From contig JBGSKV010000069.1 in the NCBI GenBank assembly GCA_041740975.1, positions 1 through 11,960 of the forward strand: 11,960 nt of DNA, read 5' to 3'. Positions 6,522-11,960 of this stretch are shown in pieces. Under the pieces are notes generated by a model. That model saw nothing but the letters and a program-made list of their open reading frames with translations, made no database searches and was not told where the DNA came from. The stretch's first letter is position 1, and the number at the start of each line of letters is the position of its first letter. The position numbers and the translations under genes are program-made. This DNA comes from JBGSKV01 sp041740975. Lineage in GTDB: Bacteria > Bdellovibrionota_B > Oligoflexia > Oligoflexales > JALZUQ01.

Positions 6522-7726
6522 CTAGGCGAATGCGAAATAGAACCCATAAGAAGCTATATGACCGAGCAAAATCGTTCTTAGGGCAAAATGATGAGATCTT
6601 TTTAAAACCCCTTCATGTCTTAGACTGAGGTAAGACTGGAATGAGGCAAGAAAAAAAATCAACAGTCCGAGTTGACCTCCCCATCCCCAATTACCATCGT
6701 GAAGCTTCCGTCCACTTTCGGCCAAAAAAAGAAAAGGTATGAGGCTCGTCAAAAAAACAATCAGGGAAAAAAGAAACTCCTTGCTCACTTTTTTGTAACT
6801 CATGGCCAGTATAAAAACGTACAAAGGGAAAAAAGCCGACAAGAACAACTTTGCAAAATACATCGTAAGCGTATTAAATTCTCTTATGACCGCAAAGGGC
6901 GACCAGATGATTCCTTGGCTTGAATTTCCGGCATATTCTATCGAGAACTGAAAGATCAAAACCAACAGCGCGGGTATGGTCCATAGGAGAGTGTTACATA
7001 GTATCTCACTCCTACGACCTTCTTTCAGCCAAAGCATAAACAATATTATCGGAGTAAGAGGAAAGAAAATAAGGAGGCAGTTTGGCTTAGCCAACGCCCC
7101 GAATATAATAGTTGCGGATATCATCAGGCACTCCGCAGTATTGGGAAGCCTCATCCGGTTCAAAAAAGTACGGCAAGAGTAATAAAATAAAAGAATAGCA
7201 AATGGTCGTGCGAATAAAATAGTTGGATTGTGTTTAATATTGGCGGGGGGAGTATAGCCATGTGAAATATAATCGTCCAAATTCAAGAAATAAAAAATCA
7301 AAAGTGGGTATACTATGAGTAGACTTAGCGCTGCTTCTATCCTCGCCCCAATGCTTCCTTTCATTGGGAAAAGTAATGCCGCTAACCAAAAAACAGCTGT
7401 GTGGGTTGATGCAATCACTAAGCTATAGGAAGTACTGAGGCTGATGAACAAGATCTCGGAGATTAAAAAGACCGTTACATGAAACAAAAAATGTGGCGGG
7501 ACCTGGCCTTTCTCAAGACCGGCAGCGGTTTCAAAATGAATTTTGTGGTCGCTAAAGCGATCGCCAAAAAACGACCCGTATGTTTGCCAGTACCATGTGT
7601 ACCAAAGAAAAGTGACCAGAAATATCACTAGACCAATCGCAATTACAAAGATAGCGGATTTAGATAATTGTTTTTCTTTTAAATCAAACTTCAGTTTTGA
7701 CGGGCCTTTTTTTGAGGAGATGCCAT
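6522..7726 (-). CDS. Polytopic membrane protein, GT-C glycosyltransferase-like; probable -1 frameshift near its start
   Basis: A very hydrophobic protein with about 9-10 membrane segments. Early DRFSDHKIHFE and PPHFLFH, then IKHNPTILFARPFAILLFYY, recall GT-C-fold integral membrane glycosyltransferases of exopolysaccharide loci; this is family resemblance only and function is unproven. The main frame has a GTG start at 7628 (368 residues), but that cuts the first membrane helix in half. In the same frame the coding sense continues upstream as KLKFDLKEKQLSKSAIFVIA, with no ATG, GTG or TTG. An ATG at 7726-7724 reads MASPQKK and stops at TGA 7693-7691 in another frame. The heptamer A AAA AAG (7712-7706) is phased so that a -1 slip joins ATG to the long frame, giving MASPQKKGPSKLKFDL and 401 residues. 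Programmed slippage, a homopolymer sequencing error or a disabling mutation are all possible. The histidine kinase gene follows on the same strand. Confidence 0.68.
7706..7712 (-). promoter_or_regulatory. A AAA AAG slippery heptamer, phased for -1 frameshifting
   Basis: Reading from ATG 7726 the codons are ATG GCA TCT CCT CAA AAA AAG, so the zero frame is xxA AAA AAG, the same heptamer and phase used in E. coli dnaX. A -1 slip makes the next codon GGC and enters the long membrane-protein frame. A weak 5-bp stem (TCAAA/TTTGA, 7-base loop) follows 5 bases later. No upstream Shine-Dalgarno stimulator is visible. Confidence 0.45.
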
Positions 7727-7741
7727 ACCGAGATTGCAGTT

Positions 7742-7770
7742 ATTTTATGGCAACATTGGGTCAAGATCAA
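7742..7770 (-). promoter_or_regulatory. Candidate sigma-70 promoter for the membrane protein gene
   Basis: On the - strand TTGATC (7770-7765) and TAAAAT (7747-7742) are separated by exactly 17 bases. The predicted transcript start near 7735 would leave only about 9 bases before ATG 7726, giving an almost leaderless message with no ribosome-binding site. This supports ATG 7726 as the real start, but the -35 matches only 4 of 6 bases. Confidence 0.35.
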
Positions 7771-7867
7771 TCGAATCTCATCACCCTCAAAAAGTGAACG
7801 AAACTGGGGAGGATTAGCTAAGTGAGGCGGAGGTTGCGTGCCTATGGAACATCGAAGGCGATAAAAA

Positions 7868-8503
7868 TTAGAAACAATTCTTAAGCGCATCGAACTGCTG
7901 GCCAGGCTGGCCGGACAGGTCCCCAGCCTGCAAATTTCCATTGCTGTCCATGATCCAAGAATCCATAAAATACATTAAATAACCTTGAGGTTTTTTACAC
8001 ATATTTGTCGGTGCTGCTGCGCCCGCGCGGGCTGAAAAACCTTGGCTATGTATATAATGTACTGACCGAGCATTGAGAAAATAGGAAAAAGGTGTACACA
8101 CTTGAACCGGCACACCTTGGCCAACCCACTGGCAACCTCCCGTACGTTGAAAAGAATAGAAATAACGAAGTTTTTCGCAGTTGGTGACAGAATGGCCAAG
8201 GTCATTGGGAGGTGTGCAATAGTCCGTGATCGTATCGCCATTTTGGCCAGACATACTCATCATTCCGATACGAGTGTTCAGTGGATAATTTTCATTTTCC
8301 GTATAAAAGGCAATAACTTTAGTCTGCAACCCTCTTAAGTTTTGATAGACTTCCGCACGACCAGCGGCAATTTTTGCCGTAGCAAACTTCGGCAACGATA
8401 TGGCAATCACTAGCGCGCTAATCGCAATAACCACTGCAAGCTCTATTAGAGAAAAACCCGGTGAGCCATTCCTATTGATTATTGATGTGGGGCTTCGATT
8501 CAT
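7868..8503 (-). CDS. Type IV prepilin-like / pseudopilin protein
   Basis: A 211-residue protein with a class III (prepilin) signal: a 16-residue polar leader ending SPG, then FSLIELAVVIAISALVIAISLP. Prepilin peptidase would cut after G16 and methylate F17; the conserved Glu is at mature position 5 (E21). The hydrophobic helix runs from about 18 to 38. The mature product is about 195 residues, long enough for a minor pilin or pseudopilin rather than a small major pilin. Six cysteines (96, 109, 124, 136, 169 and 210) lie in the globular part, the last at the penultimate residue, suggesting disulfides. ATG 8503 has a modest AGG 7 bases upstream. No other pilus gene is in the window, so it is an orphan. 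Its role (pilus tip, type II secretion or motility) cannot be told from sequence. Confidence 0.88.
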   Translation of the reverse strand: MNRSPTSIINRNGSPGFSLIELAVVIAISALVIAISLPKFATAKIAAGRAEVYQNLRGLQTKVIAFYTENENYPLNTRIGMMSMSGQNGDTITDYCTPPNDLGHSVTNCEKLRYFYSFQRTGGCQWVGQGVPVQVCTPFSYFLNARSVHYIHSQGFSARAGAAAPTNMCKKPQGYLMYFMDSWIMDSNGNLQAGDLSGQPGQQFDALKNCF

Positions 8504-8645
8504 AGCGAGACCTATCGTCTATCGGCCAAAGATTCTTAATAAATTCTCAAAAAACCGATTTTCACCTAATTATTATGAACAGTTGGATGTAAGCATCGGA
8601 CGAGAAAAGACTGGGCACTTGCACGCATAAAAGGCCAACATCCTC

Positions 8646-8667
8646 AAAATATTTTCCTTAATATTTT
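8646..8667. repeat. AT-only inverted repeat upstream of the hybrid kinase
   Basis: AAAATATT (8646-8653) and AATATTTT (8660-8667) are exact inverted copies with a 6-base TTCCTT spacer, about 130 bases before the kinase start. It could be an operator or simply reflect AT-rich composition. Confidence 0.3.
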
Positions 8668-8707
8668 TGAATAGCTCCACTGGTTTTTCATCTTCTCAAT
8701 CCAGGTA

Positions 8708-8736
8708 TTGATAAAAAACCCCATCAAAACGATAAC
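8708..8736 (+). promoter_or_regulatory. Candidate sigma-70 promoter for the hybrid kinase
   Basis: TTGATA (8708-8713, 5 of 6 to consensus) and GATAAC (8731-8736, 4 of 6) are spaced by 17 bases. A second candidate is an extended -10-like TGCTTATAT at 8753-8761. Either would give a 5' leader of under about 60 bases. Confidence 0.33.
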
Positions 8737-8798
8737 TTTTTAACAAAAAACCTGCTTATATAGCCCACTGACAAGCCCTTTCTGAGCCTGGTGCAACC

Positions 8799-11441
8799 TT
8801 GAAAGAACCTCAAACCTACCATTCATATGACGATGTCGTTAAGGCTTCTTTAGAATTACGACTCAAGTTCGTATTGCCGTTCGGTGCTCTGCTGCTGAGT
8901 TCGTTTATTTTTTTGGATCAATTGGTTTACCCCGATGCGCTAAACCAGTTGTTCTTAATCAGAATCATTTCCACCAGTATCATGTTGGTTTTTTTTGCGA
9001 CTGTTTGTCTGGGGAATTTTTCACTTCGCACTCTTTTCTTTATTAGTGACCTCGCTGTCGTGCAGGCGGGTGCGGCTATTTGCCTTATGATCTATTTGAC
9101 AGATGGCTCTCAGAGTCTTTACTTTCAGGGGCTGAACCTCTGCTTTATGGGCTCCTTAACGATCAATAGTTTTCGAATCTGGCACAATACCATCTCTGGG
9201 TTCATTATTTTTGTTCTCTATTTTATTGCCGTATTTACAAGCCTTGCCGGCATCAACTATCCGGATCTTGCGACTGCAATTTTCTTTATGAGCGGAAACT
9301 ACGGATTTATGTTGATCATCACGCATTTATTTTCTGTGCAGCATTTTAACGAATTTGAGAAGTCCCGTCTTTTAGCAATGCAGGCTATTGAATTGGACCA
9401 AGCCAACCACCGCTTAAAAGCTAGTGAGAAGCTGAAAGACGAATTTTTTGCGAATATCTCACATGAGCTCAGAACGCCTCTCACTCTTATCTTGGGACCC
9501 GTACGACGTCAGCTAAATGAAGGTGAGCTGGATGAATCCCGGAAGCGCGACCTGTCTATGATTGAAAGAAACGCTTCCCTTCTTTTGAAGCACGTTAATG
9601 ATCTACTTGATATTTCTCGCTTGGATGCCGGTAAAGTAAATGTCGATCAGACGGTTACTGATTTGGTTCTGATTTTTAAACGGACCATTTCTTATTTTGA
9701 AGTTGCGGCCTTCGACCGTGATATAAAAGTCGAAATACAAACACCCGAAAAATTATTTTCAAAAGTTGACGAAAGCCAAATTGAGAGAATATTTTTCAAT
9801 CTGTTATCAAACGCATTTAAATTCAGCCATTCGGCGGGCACTGTTAGATGCGAAATGAAAAAATCGGCCGACCGTTGCATCTTCACCATCACCGATAGCG
9901 GACCCGGTGTGCCAGACCATATGAAGCTGGCCATATTTGATCGGTTCTCTCAGGTTGACGGAAGTCTGACAAGACGATTTGGCGGGACCGGTCTGGGCCT
10001 GTCCATAGCGTCTGAGTTCGTCAAAATTCATGATGGATCAATAAGAGTCGAAAATGCTAACGGAGGGGGAGCTAAATTTATTGTCGACCTTCCACTCAAA
10101 AATTCTGACAACAACCTCCCGGAACGACCCGAGCAGGTAAGCGAACAATCTATTGAACTCGCGCGGCTCGCTGATGCTGAACATGAAATCGCTGTTCACT
10201 CCCAAGCCGCGTCACAATATAGAATCGTCGAAAATTTCGGTTCAGACGCTTTGCCTATTATTCTCGTAGTCGAAGACAATCCTGAAATGAACGAGTTTAT
10301 CGCCCATTCGTTAGCGGATGAATTCAAAGTTATTCGAAGCTACGACGGCAGAGAAGGCTTGGATAAAGCACTATCTACACGTCCCGATTTGATCATCACC
10401 GACATTATGATGCCAGAGCTCAGTGGCGAACAGCTACTGGCTTTCGTTCGAGAAAATGACGAGCTGGAGAACGTACCAGTGATCCTGTTGACTGCGCGGG
10501 CCGATGAAGATATTCGCGAGCATCTTCTAAACCATGGCGCCCAAGATTTTCTTTGCAAACCTTTTCAAATCGGCGAGTTGAAAGCACGAGCCCGCAACCT
10601 TATCACTATGAAAAAAGCGCGAGAAATCTTGGGCGATGAACTGCAGAGTAAAAACAAAGATGTGGCCTATTTGGCGAAAGAGGTGACGACAAGCAAGAAG
10701 GCCACAGAGTCTGCTCTTCAAAAGGCTTCAGAAGCCGCGCGTCTCAAGGATGAATTTCTTATGAATCTTTCGCATGAACTTCGCACCCCACTCACGGCCA
10801 TTCTTGGCTGGACGGATATTATTGAAGACGAATCCATAGAAGACCAACGACTGAAACTAGGCTTCGATACGATTCGTCGAAATGCGAAAAACCTCGCCCA
10901 ACAAATTGACGATTTGCTGGAAATTTACCAGATGGAGAAAAGCATTCTTCGACTCCATATGCAGCCTACTTTAGTAACCATACCTCTGGATGCTGCTATT
11001 AGTTCTCTGGAACTCACAGCGCAATCAAAATCAATTGAAATCACGAAAGATTATGTCGCAAGTACGATGAAAATAGAGTGCGACATCGGTAGAATTCAGC
11101 AAGTTTTACTGAATATATTAGGTAATGCGATTAAATTTACGCCCGCTGGTGGCAAGATCCATATTTCACTTCAAGAAGAATCCAAAGAGGCTGTCATTAA
11201 AGTCACGGACACGGGTGAAGGTATTGAAGAGAGTTTTGTGCCTTTTGTTTTCGAAAGGCTTCGTCAAGCTGACGGTTCCACGACGAAGCGACATAGTGGA
11301 CTAGGCCTTGGAATGGCTATATCTAAAAACTTAGTGGAAATGCACGGCGGTACTATTCAGGTATACAGCCGCGGCGCAAATACAGGTGCGACCTTCACTG
11401 TTCGATTGCCGCTCGTACCAGACGCTGGTCAATTCAGTTAG
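8799..11441 (+). CDS. Membrane hybrid histidine kinase with kinase-receiver-kinase architecture
   Basis: An 880-residue inner-membrane signalling protein. Six predicted membrane helices (about 23-43, 50-72, 77-100, 107-125, 131-152 and 157-180) form the sensor region, followed by a coiled-coil stretch (183-213). Kinase 1: H222 in NISHELRTPLT, N-box LLSNAFKFS (N338), G1 DSGPGVP, G2 GGTGLGLSIA. Receiver (about 486-605): acidic pair E492 and D493, phospho-acceptor D535 in ITDIMMPE, T565 and K587 in CKPF. A charged helical linker (605-650) leads to kinase 2: H659 in NLSHELRTPLT, N-box LGNAIKFTP (N776), G1 DTGEGI, G2 GLGLGMAIS. Every phosphotransfer residue is intact. There is no Hpt or DNA-binding output domain, so a separate partner is needed. 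The start is TTG 8799 with a weak GGTG 5 bases upstream; an in-frame stop at 8769 rules out a longer form. It is divergent from the prepilin gene and convergent with the gene at the right edge. Confidence 0.95.
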   Translation: MKEPQTYHSYDDVVKASLELRLKFVLPFGALLLSSFIFLDQLVYPDALNQLFLIRIISTSIMLVFFATVCLGNFSLRTLFFISDLAVVQAGAAICLMIYLTDGSQSLYFQGLNLCFMGSLTINSFRIWHNTISGFIIFVLYFIAVFTSLAGINYPDLATAIFFMSGNYGFMLIITHLFSVQHFNEFEKSRLLAMQAIELDQANHRLKASEKLKDEFFANISHELRTPLTLILGPVRRQLNEGELDESRKRDLSMIERNASLLLKHVNDLLDISRLDAGKVNVDQTVTDLVLIFKRTISYFEVAAFDRDIKVEIQTPEKLFSKVDESQIERIFFNLLSNAFKFSHSAGTVRCEMKKSADRCIFTITDSGPGVPDHMKLAIFDRFSQVDGSLTRRFGGTGLGLSIASEFVKIHDGSIRVENANGGGAKFIVDLPLKNSDNNLPERPEQVSEQSIELARLADAEHEIAVHSQAASQYRIVENFGSDALPIILVVEDNPEMNEFIAHSLADEFKVIRSYDGREGLDKALSTRPDLIITDIMMPELSGEQLLAFVRENDELENVPVILLTARADEDIREHLLNHGAQDFLCKPFQIGELKARARNLITMKKAREILGDELQSKNKDVAYLAKEVTTSKKATESALQKASEAARLKDEFLMNLSHELRTPLTAILGWTDIIEDESIEDQRLKLGFDTIRRNAKNLAQQIDDLLEIYQMEKSILRLHMQPTLVTIPLDAAISSLELTAQSKSIEITKDYVASTMKIECDIGRIQQVLLNILGNAIKFTPAGGKIHISLQEESKEAVIKVTDTGEGIEESFVPFVFERLRQADGSTTKRHSGLGLGMAISKNLVEMHGGTIQVYSRGANTGATFTVRLPLVPDAGQFS

Positions 11442-11472
11442 ACATAGGCGAAAGCTCTGCCGGAAGTATGTC
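11441..11472. terminator. Interrupted inverted repeat between convergent genes
   Basis: GACATAGGC (11441-11449) pairs with GCC (11459-11461) and TATGTC (11467-11472), giving 3 plus 6 bp with a 5-base one-sided bulge. It fills the 36-base gap between the kinase stop and the stop of the leftward gene. No T-run follows, so a terminator role is tentative. Confidence 0.28.
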
Positions 11473-11477
11473 CGTAC

Positions 11478-11960
11478 CTAAAGTTGTGTGCACGTCTCTG
11501 TGTTCACATTGTCGTAATCTGCGATATTAGCTTGCGTAACCGCTAAGAGTGACTGTTTGAACTGGGGTTGTTTCTGAGATATTTCTTCAATGATCTTTTC
11601 CATTTCGGGCAAATGCTGCTTTGGAATTCTTGTCACTTTGAAATGGCTGAATAAATCCAACGCATTCTTACAGTTTTTTACATGACAGTCATACTTAAGA
11701 ATTGACAATAACTCAGTAAATCGAAAACCAAAGGTATTGAGCATATGAATGTCGTGCCCTAAATCAGGAAGGTTGTTTTCGAATGCAAGAGAGCCTGCGG
11801 CACGGTTTGCCCAACGCTGACCCGAATCCGCCGTTTTAAAGTAGGCTGTTAAAAACTCGGGCTTTTGCGGGGCTTGCAAATAGGACGTCGCAAATTCGAG
11901 ATACCTTGTTAACTGAGAATCGGACGGCATATCTTTCTGGGCATGTGCCAACTCTAACTG
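11478..11960 (-). CDS. Secreted protein of unknown function, 5' end outside the window
   Basis: The frame is open from its TAG (11480-11478) to the window edge. A TTG at 11951 could start a 157-residue product, but in-frame codons continue to the edge and give QLELAHAQKDMPSDS. AHA followed by Q looks like the end of a signal peptide with signal peptidase I cleavage, so the true start probably lies beyond base 11960 and the protein is likely periplasmic or exported. The mature part is about 155 residues, mainly helical, with a close cysteine pair (YDCHVKNCK) and a third near the C-terminus (ETCTQL). I recognise no family. It converges on the hybrid kinase gene with only 36 bases between stops. 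Confidence 0.68.
   Translation of the reverse strand, partial: QLELAHAQKDMPSDSQLTRYLEFATSYLQAPQKPEFLTAYFKTADSGQRWANRAAGSLAFENNLPDLGHDIHMLNTFGFRFTELLSILKYDCHVKNCKNALDLFSHFKVTRIPKQHLPEMEKIIEEISQKQPQFKQSLLAVTQANIADYDNVNTETCTQL

Larger units (their letters stand above)
8504..8798. other. AT-rich divergent intergenic region between prepilin and hybrid kinase genes
   Basis: This stretch separates two divergently transcribed genes and should hold both promoters. I see an 8-bp AT-only inverted repeat at 8646-8667 and a candidate rightward promoter at 8708-8736. No convincing small coding frame, tRNA-like fold or conserved RNA is visible. Confidence 0.5.

Noticed and set aside
7684..7941. An 85-codon leftward frame overlapping the end of the prepilin gene and the start of the membrane protein
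   Set aside because: Its residues lack family character, it overlaps prepilin coding in another frame and it has no start signal. I considered it as the upstream half of the membrane gene, but it is in the third frame and ends at a TGA.
8611..8625. GGGCACTTGCAC, resembling a sigma-54 promoter
   Set aside because: Spacing between the GG and GC elements does not fit TGGCAC-N5-TTGC.
1..11960. CRISPR array, insertion sequence, integrase, toxin-antitoxin or defence island
   Set aside because: No spaced repeats, terminal inverted repeats, transposase or integrase motifs, or known defence domains are visible on either strand.

Overview
The window is about 45% GC and reads as chromosomal DNA of a free-living Gram-negative bacterium. 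It shows several lipoprotein or secreted products, a type IV prepilin-like protein, membrane histidine kinases and frequent non-ATG starts. The style resembles Bdellovibrionota or a related deltaproteobacterial lineage; this is an inference from protein character, not a match I could run. I see no tRNA or rRNA gene, CRISPR array, insertion sequence, integrase or phage module.

Layout. Bases 1-71 may hold the last codons of a rightward gene, followed by a strong GC-rich hairpin. A leftward gene (153-1079) encodes an unrecognised lipoprotein. Divergent from it is a rightward pair: a dCMP-deaminase-family protein (1262-1681) and, overlapping by ATGA, a 680-residue fusion of tRNA-guanine transglycosylase (Tgt) with a MnmC-type methyltransferase domain (1678-3720). 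A tandem universal-stress-domain protein follows (3897-4856). It converges on a leftward block: a prepilin-like protein (7868-8503), a polytopic membrane protein (6522 to about 7726) and a membrane histidine kinase (4941-6428). A rightward 880-residue hybrid kinase with order kinase-receiver-kinase (8799-11441) starts divergently from the prepilin gene. The window ends in a leftward secreted protein cut by the right edge.

How the genes may work together. The deaminase/Tgt-MnmC pair is the only clear translationally coupled unit. Tgt modifies G34 of tRNA, and the fused domain belongs to a family that methylates U34 side chains, so the polypeptide may combine two wobble-position activities. The two kinases have no separate response regulator in view, so their outputs lie elsewhere. 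The prepilin, membrane protein and secreted products suggest an envelope theme but do not form an identifiable pathway.

Points most worth a second look are the Tgt-MnmC fusion and the membrane protein at 6522-7726. Its only good ATG lies in another frame, joined to the long frame by an A AAA AAG heptamer exactly phased for a -1 shift. I found no convincing new defence or mobile system.
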